In this document: positions 34,821 to 44,470 of the stretch, in pieces
Position numbering within the stretch: position 1 is the first letter of the stretch
Layout of the letters: the number at the start of each line of letters is the position of its first letter
From: an uncultured Myxococcales bacterium
GTDB lineage: Bacteria; Myxococcota_A; UBA9042
Assembly (NCBI GenBank): GCA_903840165.1
Contig: CAIMEY010000110.1
Coordinates: 124,001-188,000, forward strand
DNA length: 64,000 nt
Reading direction: 5' to 3'
Translations under genes and position numbers: made by a program
Notes under the pieces: model-generated
Seen by the model: only the letters and a program-made list of their open reading frames with translations
Database searches by the model: none
Told to the model about the DNA's origin: nothing

Positions 34821-36995
34821 ATGCCCGCGCAGAGCGTAGAATCTACTGCCTTTTCAAGGTGGCTCAGCAGCAGTGCCGTGGCGTTACAGCGCCTGATGCC
34901 GCTCCTGGGCTGGCACCTGCTGGTCATGGCCGTTTTGCGCGCCATTTGGATGCTGAGGCCTGATCCGTTTGGGCATCCGCTGGTCGGCAAGTTTGACTGG
35001 TACTGGTTTCACGCCGTCGGCATGGACCTACAACAGCTTCTGATTCCAGGTAGATACCTCCTTGCTATACTGATGGTCCTGGCGCTGAGGCCGGCGGTTT
35101 TGGCGCGCCTGCTGCCGGCGCTGGCCCTGGCGATCGGTCTGCTGACCACCGTGGTGGTCTTCGCGGCTCAGGTCGACCTCGAAGTCATGCGCTTTGTTGG
35201 TACCCACGTGACGTGGTCCTTGGTCACGACCTACACTGGTGGCGCATTATTCCATGAATTGCCTAGACTTCTCTCGAAGGATGCCGGCGGTCCCTACCTG
35301 GGCCTAGCCCTGCTCCTCATCGCCCCGCCGGCGCAAATCGCTTTGCAAATAATGGCTTGGCGCCGTCCACAGCCTGTGACGCTCGGTTGGCGGCAGCGGG
35401 TGTCGCCGCGGTTTTCCGTGTTTGCCGGCGGCATGCTGATCGCGTGGCTGTTTACCGAAGTGATTTGGCCAGGAAACGCGCGGGCTTGGAAGGTTCGGCC
35501 CATCCTGGTTCTGGCGCAAACGGAGTGGACCGAGGGCATTCGGCCGCCCATGGCGCAGGCTTTGCAGCAAAGGGCGGCGGTGCTGCACGCGGCGCGCTGG
35601 ACTTCGACCAATCCAAGTGAATCTCAGGTGTTCCCAGACCCCAACTACCCGCTCTGGCATTTGACACCGTGGCAGGCGTGCCGAACGCCGGCGGCGAATC
35701 AAGCTGTGATTGCAAAGCATTGGCTGTGCAATGGCGACGCTGATGGCGATGGCACCCCCCTGCGCGACGACTGTGATGACCAGCGGGCCGACATTCACCC
35801 GGGCGCTGTGGACGTGCCGGGCGACGGTATTGATCAGGACTGCTCCGGTGTTGATGCGCAACCATGGAATATTCTAGTGCTTTCCCTGGAGTCCCACCGC
35901 GCCGTTTCCGTCGGCCACGTCTTCCCAGGCATCGCGCCCCAAGGCCGCAGTTGGTCACCGGTTGTCGACGCTTTGGCCAAGCAAGGGTACGCCCAGGGCA
36001 GGGCGGTTGCGGCTGGAATCCCGACCATCGGCAGCTTTATGGCCTTGCATACCGGCCTGTATTCATGCGTGAATTGTCAGGTCGCGACCGATTTCACCGT
36101 TGACCGCTTGCCCGCCTTGCCGGCGACGCTGCGCGAACACGGCTACTACGCCCAGTTCTTCAGCGCCTTCGACCCCGCATGGGACAATCAAAACGCGTGG
36201 TTGCGCCATTGGTATGATCAAGTCGACTATGACCGCAGCCGCCAAGAAGATGCGGAACTGCTTGACCATGTTGGCGATTGGCTTGTCAATCAGTCGACCC
36301 AAGTCCTTGGGGGAAAGCCCTTCTTTGTTGTGGCCACGACTCGGTCAAATCACTTTCCTTTTCCTCGGGTTAACGGTGTCCCGACCACGGGCGATGACAG
36401 CTGGCCCGACCGCATGCGCGATACCATGGGCTATACCGATGCCGCCGTGGGCCGCCTGATTGAGCGGTTGCGCAGCCAACCCTGGTTCGTGCATACGATT
36501 ATCGTCGTCACTGGCGATCACGGTTTCCCCTTGGGAGAACACGGGGCGCATTATCTCCATGAAACCCTGCACATTGAGGCCACTGGCGTGCCGCTGGTTC
36601 TGGTCGGCGAACATCCAGAACTGCGGTCCCTACGCGGGGTGCTCAATCTCGAGCCTTCAAGCCACGTTGACCTAGCGCCGACCTTGCTGGACCTTGCCGG
36701 CATCGACCCATCGGGCGCGTGGATGGGTCGGTCTTTGCTGCGGAAATCACCCGGCGTGGCCATCACCTTCAAGGATGCCCACGAGGCGATGTCCCGCGGC
36801 CGTTACCGCATTCTGTATGACGTGCCCGACGCGGCCCACCCGGAGAACTGGCAAGTCTATGATCACACGGTTGATCCGCTGGAAAAGCAGAGACTGCCGG
36901 CGCCGGCGGACTCTAGGCCAATCGGGGAAGAACTGGACCTGACTTCGCAGTGGATGCGCGAACTCTACACCAACAATCGGGTTTTGCCGCCGTAG
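34821..36995 (+). CDS. LTA-synthase-like membrane sulfatase with a MopE-like metal-binding insert
   Basis: The 724-residue protein has an N-terminal membrane domain with about five hydrophobic helices (to residue ~230) and a C-terminal alkaline-phosphatase-superfamily domain related to sulfatases and phospho(glycerol/ethanolamine) transferases: 'NILVLSLESHRAVSVGH', 'GIPTIGSFMALHTGLYSC', 'TRSNHFPFPRVNG' and 'VTGDHGFPLGEHG'. Between them, residues ~304-347, sits a repeat of the D-x-D-G-D-G / 'DDCDDQRADIHPGA' / 'GDGIDQDCSG' type seen in MopE-like surface proteins, probably binding Ca2+. The active site faces the periplasm. ATG 34821 lies 8 bases after the methylase stop; its ribosome-binding site is weak. 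It may decorate the same envelope glycan, which is inference. Confidence 0.82.
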   Translation: MPAQSVESTAFSRWLSSSAVALQRLMPLLGWHLLVMAVLRAIWMLRPDPFGHPLVGKFDWYWFHAVGMDLQQLLIPGRYLLAILMVLALRPAVLARLLPALALAIGLLTTVVVFAAQVDLEVMRFVGTHVTWSLVTTYTGGALFHELPRLLSKDAGGPYLGLALLLIAPPAQIALQIMAWRRPQPVTLGWRQRVSPRFSVFAGGMLIAWLFTEVIWPGNARAWKVRPILVLAQTEWTEGIRPPMAQALQQRAAVLHAARWTSTNPSESQVFPDPNYPLWHLTPWQACRTPAANQAVIAKHWLCNGDADGDGTPLRDDCDDQRADIHPGAVDVPGDGIDQDCSGVDAQPWNILVLSLESHRAVSVGHVFPGIAPQGRSWSPVVDALAKQGYAQGRAVAAGIPTIGSFMALHTGLYSCVNCQVATDFTVDRLPALPATLREHGYYAQFFSAFDPAWDNQNAWLRHWYDQVDYDRSRQEDAELLDHVGDWLVNQSTQVLGGKPFFVVATTRSNHFPFPRVNGVPTTGDDSWPDRMRDTMGYTDAAVGRLIERLRSQPWFVHTIIVVTGDHGFPLGEHGAHYLHETLHIEATGVPLVLVGEHPELRSLRGVLNLEPSSHVDLAPTLLDLAGIDPSGAWMGRSLLRKSPGVAITFKDAHEAMSRGRYRILYDVPDAAHPENWQVYDHTVDPLEKQRLPAPADSRPIGEELDLTSQWMRELYTNNRVLPP

Positions 36996-37224
36996 ATGGC
37001 TCCGGCGATTCTGGCCCAACAGTCGCCGCACGTGCACGTGGGGGCTTGGGACCCGCGCCGGACCAACGGAATTCGCAACCGTGCCGCGCCCTGGGTAGAC
37101 TGTGGGAGCAGCGCCGCCCGTTGTCCGGCCCGAGTCTGGCCCTGGCGCAGATGCAGCGGCGTAATCGTGTTTAGTGCCGTATAGTTAGGCGTTGTCGGCT
37201 GGGGGTCTTGCGCGGAGAGGTGTC

Positions 37225-38952
37225 ATGCGGTCAGCGAGAACTCTAGGCCTGTGGCTTGTATTCGCCGTCGGCTGTGCAAGTGGCAATGGCGCCACGGTTT
37301 TTACCCTACCAGATGTCGTCAATGAACCCGGCGCTGACACGGCTTCGGTTGGCTTTGGCGATTCCGGCGCTGGCAGTGATAGCACCGGGGTGACCGATGT
37401 CGGCATCAGCGATGTACCCGTCGATACAGTGGATTTGAGCGATTCGGTCAGCACCGACGGCGCAGGCACCGATGCCTCCGGCGATGCCACCGCGACGCCC
37501 GACGTTCCTGCGACAATCACTTCGTGCTTTGGCCACTGCGGCCTAGTGCTCGAAACCAACCCCTGCCATTGCGGACCGACCTGCAAGGCGGACGGAAACT
37601 GCTGTTCCGATTACGAAGTCTCGTGCAAATGCCAGTCTGATGCTGCCTGCGATGACGGCAATCCCTGCACCGATGACACCTGCGCCAGTGGATACTGCAA
37701 GCAATTCCCGATCTTCGGCAAGACCTGCTGCAACACCGACGCCCAATGCAGTGGCGGCGATGCGTGCAACGTCGCAAAATGCCTTGAAGGTACCTGCAGT
37801 TTGCAAGCCACCAACTGCAATGACGGGTTGGCATGCACCAACGACGTTTGCGACCCAAATACAGGCGCTTGCAGCAACAAGCTCGTCGCCGGACAGTGCT
37901 TCATCGATGGTGCGTGCCACAAAGCCGGCGATTACGACCCGAATTCAGCAGGTTGCGCATCGTGCGATCCCCTGCAGAGCAGCACGGGCTGGAGCCCCAA
38001 ACCGGGCATGTGCATCATCGACGGCGGTTGCTACAAGTCGGGCGACGTAAATCCTATGTCATCATGCGCAGTTTGCGATACGACCAAGTCCACCACTGCG
38101 TGGACCGGCAAGAGCGGCACCTGCTTCATCGACGGCCAATGCTACAACGCAAAGGCGAGCAATCCCCAGAATAGTGCTTGTGAATTGTGCGATCCGGCGG
38201 CCAGCAGCAAGGCCTGGAGCCCCGTCGCCGGCAAATGCAATATCGGCGGCGTTTGCTATGACAGCGGCGCGGTCGACCCCAGCGCCCCCGACTGCCGCAG
38301 TTGCGATCCGACCAAAAACAAGAGTGATTTTACACTCAAAGCCGGCTCTTGCTTCATCGGCGGCAGCTGCTACACCGCCGGGGCGGTGCAGGCCGGATCG
38401 AACAGTTGCGGGGCCTGCGACGCGACCAAAGCGACCACGGCGTGGACCTTTAAGCCCGCGGGAAGTGCCTGTGATGACGGCTCTTTATGTACCACGGGCG
38501 AGAAATGCGACGGCACCGGGCTGTGCAAGGGCAGCCCCATCGCCAACTGCTGTATGGCCGATGCCGACTGCGCCAACTACAAGTTCAAGGCGGGCGAGGA
38601 ACCCGGGCCCTGCGACAAGGTCGTCTGCCTCAAAGGTGCCGGAATCTGTGATAAGCAAGCCATTGCATTGTGTTGCGTTTCCGGAGTGTGCTGCGACGTG
38701 GGTGCCAAGTCCGTGATGCCCATCAACACGGTCTGCAACAACTCCATGAAAGTAGGCGTACAATACCAGTGCAATGGCCAAGCCGTGGAGCAACGCCCGC
38801 TCTACTACGGGTGCACCGGGGCAAGTCCCAGCAAATGTTCCAGCGATACGCCTGGTTATGGCGATTGGTCCCCGACAGGTAAGGTCTGCGACCCCAGCCA
38901 GAACTGTGTCCTGGTCAGCCCCGACGTGACGCCAAACTGCGTCAACAAGTAG
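37225..38952 (+). CDS. Cys-rich repeat lipoprotein with N-proximal somatomedin-B-like domain
   Basis: The 575-residue protein has a lipoprotein signal (lipobox 'FAVGC'), a Thr/Ser/Asp/Gly linker of ~70 residues, then a domain at about residues 98-138 with the somatomedin B cysteine order ('SCFGHC', C-H-C-G, single C, 'NCCSDYEVSC'). The remainder is made of 'CDDGNPCTDDTC' repeats and about six longer units with the motif 'G.CFIDG.CY..G...P....C..CDP..S...W', i.e. a different repeat family. Good ribosome-binding site GGAGAGG before ATG 37225. It is transcribed alone. Likely a cell-surface protein; no function can be assigned. Confidence 0.83.
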   Translation: MRSARTLGLWLVFAVGCASGNGATVFTLPDVVNEPGADTASVGFGDSGAGSDSTGVTDVGISDVPVDTVDLSDSVSTDGAGTDASGDATATPDVPATITSCFGHCGLVLETNPCHCGPTCKADGNCCSDYEVSCKCQSDAACDDGNPCTDDTCASGYCKQFPIFGKTCCNTDAQCSGGDACNVAKCLEGTCSLQATNCNDGLACTNDVCDPNTGACSNKLVAGQCFIDGACHKAGDYDPNSAGCASCDPLQSSTGWSPKPGMCIIDGGCYKSGDVNPMSSCAVCDTTKSTTAWTGKSGTCFIDGQCYNAKASNPQNSACELCDPAASSKAWSPVAGKCNIGGVCYDSGAVDPSAPDCRSCDPTKNKSDFTLKAGSCFIGGSCYTAGAVQAGSNSCGACDATKATTAWTFKPAGSACDDGSLCTTGEKCDGTGLCKGSPIANCCMADADCANYKFKAGEEPGPCDKVVCLKGAGICDKQAIALCCVSGVCCDVGAKSVMPINTVCNNSMKVGVQYQCNGQAVEQRPLYYGCTGASPSKCSSDTPGYGDWSPTGKVCDPSQNCVLVSPDVTPNCVNK

Positions 38953-39022
38953 GGCTTGGCTACCTCAAGGGCGATGGCGAAAGCGTCTAACAAGCTGCGG
39001 AATTGTTTGGAATAATCCTCGC

Positions 39023-41473
39023 CTACCAGCGAACCTTGCGGACAGAGCCATCCCAACTGCCGGCGACGATGGCGAGTTGCTCTTCAACAAAGGCCACGGA
39101 CTTGACGCCGACGGCGAAATCACTGCGTTCGGCAATGCATTCGCCACTGTAGACGCGCCAGACCTTGGCAGACCGGTCATCCGAGGCGGTGGCGACGTGG
39201 CTACCGCTGCGGTCAAGGGCAAGGCCGGCGACGACATCAGTATGTGCATGAACACTCAGCGATTTTTCGCCGGTCCGTGTCAGCCAGACCCGCAGCTGTC
39301 CATCCCAACCGCCTGAAACTACAGTTGCACCGTTGTGCGACACGGCGAGCGCACCAATAGCGCCTTCATGGCCGCGCAACGTCTGGCGCGCGCCACCACC
39401 AACGGGATCCCAGGTGCGAACGACGCCATCTTCGCCCCCGGTCACGACAATTCGCCGCGAGCCAGCGACAGCGACGGCCCTCACGCCATCGCGATGACCA
39501 TTGAGCGTTCGCCGCAGCGTGAGGTCCGGGATCTCCAGCAAGTGCGCGGCACCATTGCCACATCCTACGACCAGCAACTTGGCGTCCTGGCTGATGGCTA
39601 GGCTATGCACGGGGCTATCGACGTCCAACTCAGACAAAAGACTGCAGTTTGCGGCATCCCACAAGCGAACCACACCATCGGCGCTGCCTGAAGCGACCAG
39701 CCGGCCATTGCCGCCACAGGCCAAGGCAAGGACCGCTTGCTGGTGATCCCCTATAGTTACGCGCTGTTCGCAGTCCTCCAGCAGGACCGGTTCGTCGCCG
39801 AGCGAAGGCAGCATCGCCAAATGAATGGCGCCCTCTTGGCTCGCCATCACTGCGCGTTGGCCATCTTCGGTCAGCAACTGCGACGACCAAACGGGTGCCA
39901 CACGCCTGGAGGCCATCGCGCGTTCGCCCAGACCCATGGTCAAGGACTGCAGGTCGGCAAAGAGCTGATCTGCTTGAGGTTGTCCGCGACGCCCGGCCAT
40001 GGGCAGGAGGTCAAAGACGCCGCGCGGGCCCCCTCGGCTCAGACCACTGGCTAGGCCAAGCCAATCTACGCCAGGTGCGGCACCCCGAACGGGAAGGGAT
40101 GTGGGCTCGGATTGCGACGCAATAGTGAACGATTCTAATGGCTTGTTTGGTGCCAGGGGCACTGGTTTGGCGGGCTCGATCGTCACACGATTGCGCTCTG
40201 CCCCTTGGCGTGGCGACCTGTACGCGATGACCGGATCCGGCTCCTCACCGATTTGCAAGATCGACCCATCATCGCCCAGGGAATAGGCTTCTGTATCGTG
40301 GGCTAAGGCCGCTGCTTTGCCCCTGGCCTGCACTTCGCGCAGCAGCGCTGGCATGTCCAGGGCCCGCGTCGCAGCACCTTCATCGACCTTGCCGGGAATG
40401 GGCCCCGGCGCGATGTGGGGCTGTGTAATGACGGGTGTTGGCTCCGGTTCTGCTGCCACAGACGCAACAAGGCCTGACTGCGCGAAGCCACTGGCCGGCA
40501 CGCGAAACATCCCGGTTTCGGCATGGGCCCCGATCGCCTGCAAAAGCGCATTGCGCATCTCTGCCGCATTTTGCCAACGATCTCCAGGCTCTTTAGCCAG
40601 AGCCCTCTCGATCACCGCGGCCAGTGGCGGACGGACCAAGCCGGGCGCACGCTGACTGAGCTGGGGAACTGGCTCAGTGACGTGTTTCATCACAATTGCC
40701 AAGGGGTTATCTGCCTCATAGGGCAGGCTGCCTGTCAGGCATTCCCAGAGCACTACGGCCAAGGCGTAAAGGTCAGCCCGGCCGTCCACAGGGCGTCCCA
40801 TGGCCTGCTCGGGGCTCATGTGCGTGGGCGTCCCGAGCGCCTTGCCCGCCTGGGTCATGCCGGCGTCAACGTCCTTGACAATGCCAAAATCCAGAACCTT
40901 TACAATGTCTTCCCCGCCCGGAATGCGGTGCAGGAAGATGTTGGCTGGCTTCATGTCGCGGTGGACCAGCCCGTTGGCGTGCGCTTCACCCAGACTGCGC
41001 AGCACGGCAACGCCAATATCTACGGCTTGTTGCTCGCTCAGACTCTGGCCTTGGGTCAAGGTGCGGCTGAGAAGGGCCTGCAATGTCTCGCCATTGAGGC
41101 GTTCCATGGCCAGGAACAGTTCGCCGGTATCGGTTTGGCCAAAATCGAAGACGCGAACGGTATTTGGGTGCGACAGGCGCGACGTGCTGCTCGCCTCGTG
41201 GAAAAACCGCCGAGACTGTTCCTCTGCGTCAGAGTTCCCCTGTAATGTCAAGATCTTAATGGCAACAGGATGGCCGGTGGTGACGTGTTCGCCTTCGAAG
41301 ACGACGCCAAAGCCGCCGCGGCCCAATTCGCCGCTGACCCGGTAGCGTCCGCCAATCACATCGCCAGGTTGCAGGCCTTGGCGCGATTGCTCGACGCGGC
41401 GTACCGTAGGCGTCCCGTCCTTGGCGCAGACGGTGGCGTCGGTGGTCGTGCCGCAGCGAGGACAGTAACGCAT
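39023..41473 (-). CDS. Ser/Thr protein kinase with N-terminal zinc ribbon and C-terminal WD40 repeats
   Basis: The 816-residue protein starts with a four-cysteine zinc-ribbon-like stretch ('RYCPRCG', 'CAKDG'), followed by a complete Hanks-type kinase: 'ELGRGGFGVVF', 'VAIKIL' with K73, 'HRDMKPANIFL' at 171-181 and DFG at 195-197. A Pro/Ala-rich linker (about 330-540) leads to six or so WD40 repeats, e.g. 'LVASGSADGVVRLWD' and 'IVVTGGEDGVVRTWD'. No membrane helix is evident, so it may be cytosolic. AAGGG precedes ATG 41473. Myxobacteria have many such kinases; substrates cannot be told from the sequence. Confidence 0.92.
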   Translation of the reverse strand: MRYCPRCGTTTDATVCAKDGTPTVRRVEQSRQGLQPGDVIGGRYRVSGELGRGGFGVVFEGEHVTTGHPVAIKILTLQGNSDAEEQSRRFFHEASSTSRLSHPNTVRVFDFGQTDTGELFLAMERLNGETLQALLSRTLTQGQSLSEQQAVDIGVAVLRSLGEAHANGLVHRDMKPANIFLHRIPGGEDIVKVLDFGIVKDVDAGMTQAGKALGTPTHMSPEQAMGRPVDGRADLYALAVVLWECLTGSLPYEADNPLAIVMKHVTEPVPQLSQRAPGLVRPPLAAVIERALAKEPGDRWQNAAEMRNALLQAIGAHAETGMFRVPASGFAQSGLVASVAAEPEPTPVITQPHIAPGPIPGKVDEGAATRALDMPALLREVQARGKAAALAHDTEAYSLGDDGSILQIGEEPDPVIAYRSPRQGAERNRVTIEPAKPVPLAPNKPLESFTIASQSEPTSLPVRGAAPGVDWLGLASGLSRGGPRGVFDLLPMAGRRGQPQADQLFADLQSLTMGLGERAMASRRVAPVWSSQLLTEDGQRAVMASQEGAIHLAMLPSLGDEPVLLEDCEQRVTIGDHQQAVLALACGGNGRLVASGSADGVVRLWDAANCSLLSELDVDSPVHSLAISQDAKLLVVGCGNGAAHLLEIPDLTLRRTLNGHRDGVRAVAVAGSRRIVVTGGEDGVVRTWDPVGGGARQTLRGHEGAIGALAVSHNGATVVSGGWDGQLRVWLTRTGEKSLSVHAHTDVVAGLALDRSGSHVATASDDRSAKVWRVYSGECIAERSDFAVGVKSVAFVEEQLAIVAGSWDGSVRKVRW

Positions 41474-41549
41474 GGAATTCCCTTAGTTCTTCCTGTCTAA
41501 CGTCGGGAGACCTGAGCGGCTCCCGAGCCAAGAATCCACGACTTTGGCG

Positions 41550-41571
41550 CTGAATCTGTAGAAAGATTCAG
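41550..41571. other. Short perfect inverted repeat between two minus-strand genes
   Basis: CTGAATCT / AGATTCAG arms with a 6-base loop, just after the end of the Cys-rich lipoprotein gene (stop at 41592). It has no T-run on either side, so a rho-independent terminator is not established. Confidence 0.35.
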
Positions 41572-41591
41572 GGCCTGCCGGGCGTCATCGA

Positions 41592-44195
41592 TCACGGCGC
41601 GCCACAGGTTCGCGTCAGGGTGATGTCGTCGACGAAAGTCCCGGTGGTCGTGTTGGCGATGCCATCGACAGTGTCAAAGGAGAACTGCATAGAAATCAGT
41701 GATCCTGAGTACTTGCTTACGTCGAGGCTGACCTGCACCCACTGCTTCATCTGCAGTCCGACCACGCTTTTACGCCACAATTCAACGGGTCCACCGTCCA
41801 CCAGGGCATTGACGGCTAGGTCGTCATAGGTACCGCCCTCGGTATCCATCCAGACCCAAAAGGAAAACGTCGTTGTGGCGCCGGCAGGTACGAGCATCGG
41901 CGCGAGCGTGGCCTTGCCGCTGTTGGGATTGCCGCCGTCATCATAGTTGCCCGCTGCGAGGTTGCCGTACCACAAGGATCCTGTGCCACCATGCGCAGTT
42001 TTGCCCGTTACGACTTGCCATTTGACGGTCGGCGAACTGCTGGCGAACGTGAACTCCATCGGCGTTCCCGTCTCGAAATCCGCCGCGAAAATGCCGGGTA
42101 CGCAGCATCCCGGCTTGTCGAGCGCGGCCCAGCTGCAAATCTTGTTGGCACCACAGGTGTCGCCGGTGCAGACGTCTTTGTCGTCGCAGTCCGTATCTGT
42201 GCTGCAGCATTGGGCTTTATGAGTGCATTGGTTGCTCTTGCACTTGTCGAGCGTGCAGCCGTCGGCGTCGTCGCAGTCCTTGTCGTACAGGCAGCAGTTG
42301 CTGTCCGTCTTGGTGTGCGCGCAGGCCAGGCCGACAGAAGGGCAATAATCCTTGGTGCATAGGTTGGCGTCGTCGCAGTCGCCGTCGATGTCGCAGCACT
42401 GGCTGCCCGACTTCTTGTCGTGGTGGCAAACGTGATTGAAATCGCAGGAGTCGATGGTGCAAACGTCGGTATCGGCGCAATCGGAAGGCAATAGGCAGCA
42501 GTTTGCCTTCTTTGGGTGCGCGCACTTGAACGCTACGCAACTGTCGTTTGTGCAAGCATTTCCGTCGTCGCAGGCCATGCCCGGCTCGCAGTACGCGTTG
42601 TCGGTCTTGTAGACGCACAGGCCCCCTTGGCAGGACTCGGCTGTTGCTCCCTGATTGTCGTTGCAATCCAAGTCGTTGGCGCAGACTGTCTGTGTGCAGG
42701 TGCTCGCCAGGGCTAGGCCGTCAAAAGCCATGGAGCCCGGGCCGTTCTTGCTGGGCGTGGCTTCCAAGACCAGCGCAAAGTTGGCAATGCCGGGCCTTGC
42801 GTAACCACTTAGATTAACAGTGACTTTCTGCCAGTCAGCGTTGGCAACGGCTTGCCAGACCACCCAACTAGCGATTGGCGTTGCCGCGCGTAACCGCATG
42901 ATAGTACCGGGACTTAGCTGGCCCTTGTACCAGAAGGTCAAAGAGGCGCCGCGGCCGATCGGCAGGGCCACGCCGCTCAGGGTGGCGGTCGCTGTGACGC
43001 CGCCAAGGTTCGGAGCGCCGGCGAATTCCTTGAAAATCAACGCAGAACTGCCGGCTTGGGCGTTGGCGCCACTGCTGTCGATGTTCCAGGTGCCGGAAGC
43101 GCCTTGGCTGAGTTTGGGCGTCCAGGCGTCGGCGGCTTCAAAGCCTGTGTTCTTCAGGGCGGGGGTGCAGCAACTGGCGCCAGCCAAAGGCTTGAAAGCA
43201 CAGCCAAAGCTCGTGCAACTGTTGGTTGTGCAGCTGTCGGACTTGCCGCAATCGGCGGCAGAGCTGCAGCAAATGAGGTCGTGGCCACAGGCGTGACCGA
43301 GGCATTTGTCCTGCGTGCAGGCGAGCTTATCGTCGCAGTCCAGGTCGCTGGCGCAGCAACCCGGCAGGCCTTGGTACGTGTTGCTGCAGGTGCCGTTGCC
43401 CATGTTGCATTGGTCTAGGGTGCACGGATCGCCGTCGGCGCAATCATCTTGTGTTTTGCAGCAGTTGGCCTTGGTCTGGCTGGCGCAGATGCCGCCGGTG
43501 CAGGTGGAGACCTTGCACGGATCGCCCTGATCGCAGTCCACCGGCGTCTCGCAGCACTGGGCTCCGTCGGGCTTGATGTGGACGCAACCCTTGACTGGAT
43601 CACAGGAATCGGCCGTGCATGTCTGTCCATCGTCACAGTTCAAGGGCGCGCTGCTGCAGCCGCCGACCTTGTTACAGCCATCAGCCGTGCATGAGTCGCC
43701 GTCAGAGCAGTCCAATGGTTGGAAAGTACAGCCAATTCCTGGCTTGCAGGTGCCGACGGTGCAGGCGTTGTTGTCCTCGCACGGGTCGTTGGCATGGACG
43801 CAACTGCCTGTATTGATGTCACAATGGTCGAGGGTGCAAGGGTCATTGTCGGCGCAATCGAGCACGACATTGATGCAGCCCTTGACCTCGTCGCAATCGT
43901 CGCTCGTGCAAGGATTCGCATCGTCGCAAATGCTTGGACCTGCAGCGCATTTGCCCTTGTAGACCTTGACTGGGCCGGTATCCGCCGTGGGCGTTGCATC
44001 GTCCGACCCATCAGCCAAAACGGAGTCTAGTTGCTCAGTTCCATCGCCCGACGCGTCGGCTCCGGCAACTTCGCTTGCTGCGTCGGCCTTGGGCGTGGCT
44101 GTGGAAGTGCAGCCCGTGGCGCTCAAGTTCGCTGCCAAAGAAGCTACTACGAGCCACAGGTTTGCTCTGTCAGCGGACCAAATGCTTGTATTCAC
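41592..44195 (-). CDS. Large Cys-rich repeat lipoprotein with two beta-sandwich-like domains
   Basis: The 867-residue protein has a lipoprotein signal ending at lipobox 'SATGC' and an Ala/Asp/Thr linker, then about nine 'CDDANPCTSDDCDEVKGC' repeats with conserved C-C-x-x-x-x-D-C pairs. Two domains of about 150-160 residues interrupt or end the series. The first begins 'NTGFEAADAWTPKLSQG', the second 'ADFETGTPMEFTFASSS' at the C-terminus; both have 'LTFWYKG'/'FSFWVWMD' and end 'DGLAL'/'DDITLTRTC', typical of jelly-roll MAM/carbohydrate-binding-like folds. GTG 44195 with AAGGG seven bases upstream is chosen because the frame upstream runs through repeat DNA. Probably surface-exposed and adhesive, which is inference. 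Confidence 0.83.
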   Translation of the reverse strand: MNTSIWSADRANLWLVVASLAANLSATGCTSTATPKADAASEVAGADASGDGTEQLDSVLADGSDDATPTADTGPVKVYKGKCAAGPSICDDANPCTSDDCDEVKGCINVVLDCADNDPCTLDHCDINTGSCVHANDPCEDNNACTVGTCKPGIGCTFQPLDCSDGDSCTADGCNKVGGCSSAPLNCDDGQTCTADSCDPVKGCVHIKPDGAQCCETPVDCDQGDPCKVSTCTGGICASQTKANCCKTQDDCADGDPCTLDQCNMGNGTCSNTYQGLPGCCASDLDCDDKLACTQDKCLGHACGHDLICCSSAADCGKSDSCTTNSCTSFGCAFKPLAGASCCTPALKNTGFEAADAWTPKLSQGASGTWNIDSSGANAQAGSSALIFKEFAGAPNLGGVTATATLSGVALPIGRGASLTFWYKGQLSPGTIMRLRAATPIASWVVWQAVANADWQKVTVNLSGYARPGIANFALVLEATPSKNGPGSMAFDGLALASTCTQTVCANDLDCNDNQGATAESCQGGLCVYKTDNAYCEPGMACDDGNACTNDSCVAFKCAHPKKANCCLLPSDCADTDVCTIDSCDFNHVCHHDKKSGSQCCDIDGDCDDANLCTKDYCPSVGLACAHTKTDSNCCLYDKDCDDADGCTLDKCKSNQCTHKAQCCSTDTDCDDKDVCTGDTCGANKICSWAALDKPGCCVPGIFAADFETGTPMEFTFASSSPTVKWQVVTGKTAHGGTGSLWYGNLAAGNYDDGGNPNSGKATLAPMLVPAGATTTFSFWVWMDTEGGTYDDLAVNALVDGGPVELWRKSVVGLQMKQWVQVSLDVSKYSGSLISMQFSFDTVDGIANTTTGTFVDDITLTRTCGAP

Positions 44196-44293
44196 GAGAT
44201 TCCCTTTCAGGTCTGCCCTGGTGACTCCGCCCAACCGACGTGCCCTTATGCTAGCGGCTGCGCTACCTTGTCGGCAAGCCCCTGGCGGGGAAT

Positions 44294-44324
44294 CGGTAGT
44301 ACCGCGTTGCAAGTGGTTAAAAAG
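44294..44324 (+). repeat. REP-like repeat, copy 10 (array B, first)
   Basis: CGGTAGTACCG at 44294-44304 then CGTTGCAAGTGGTTAAAAAG. It is 99 bases upstream of the Cys-rich lipoprotein start. Confidence 0.82.
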
Positions 44325-44416
44325 ATTGATCGCACTGCCTCACCTAGCCCAGGGCGGCTCATGTGCAGCGCCAAGCTTGGCAGTTCGGGCCAATGGCCTG
44401 GGCCGAGACAGCGAAT

Positions 44417-44440
44417 CGGTAGTACCGCGTTCCAAGTGCG
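44417..44440 (+). repeat. REP-like repeat, copy 11 (array B, second)
   Basis: CGGTAGTACCG at 44417-44427 then CGTTCCAAGTGCG. Starts 123 bases after the first copy. Confidence 0.8.
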
Positions 44441-44470
44441 CACGATGATTAGAACGGGCCCGTTCACCTC

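Noticed and set aside
42900..42922. ATAGTACCGGGACTT in the large Cys-rich lipoprotein gene
   Set aside because: Only the TAGTACCG half matches and it lies in a conserved beta-sandwich region, so chance is more likely.
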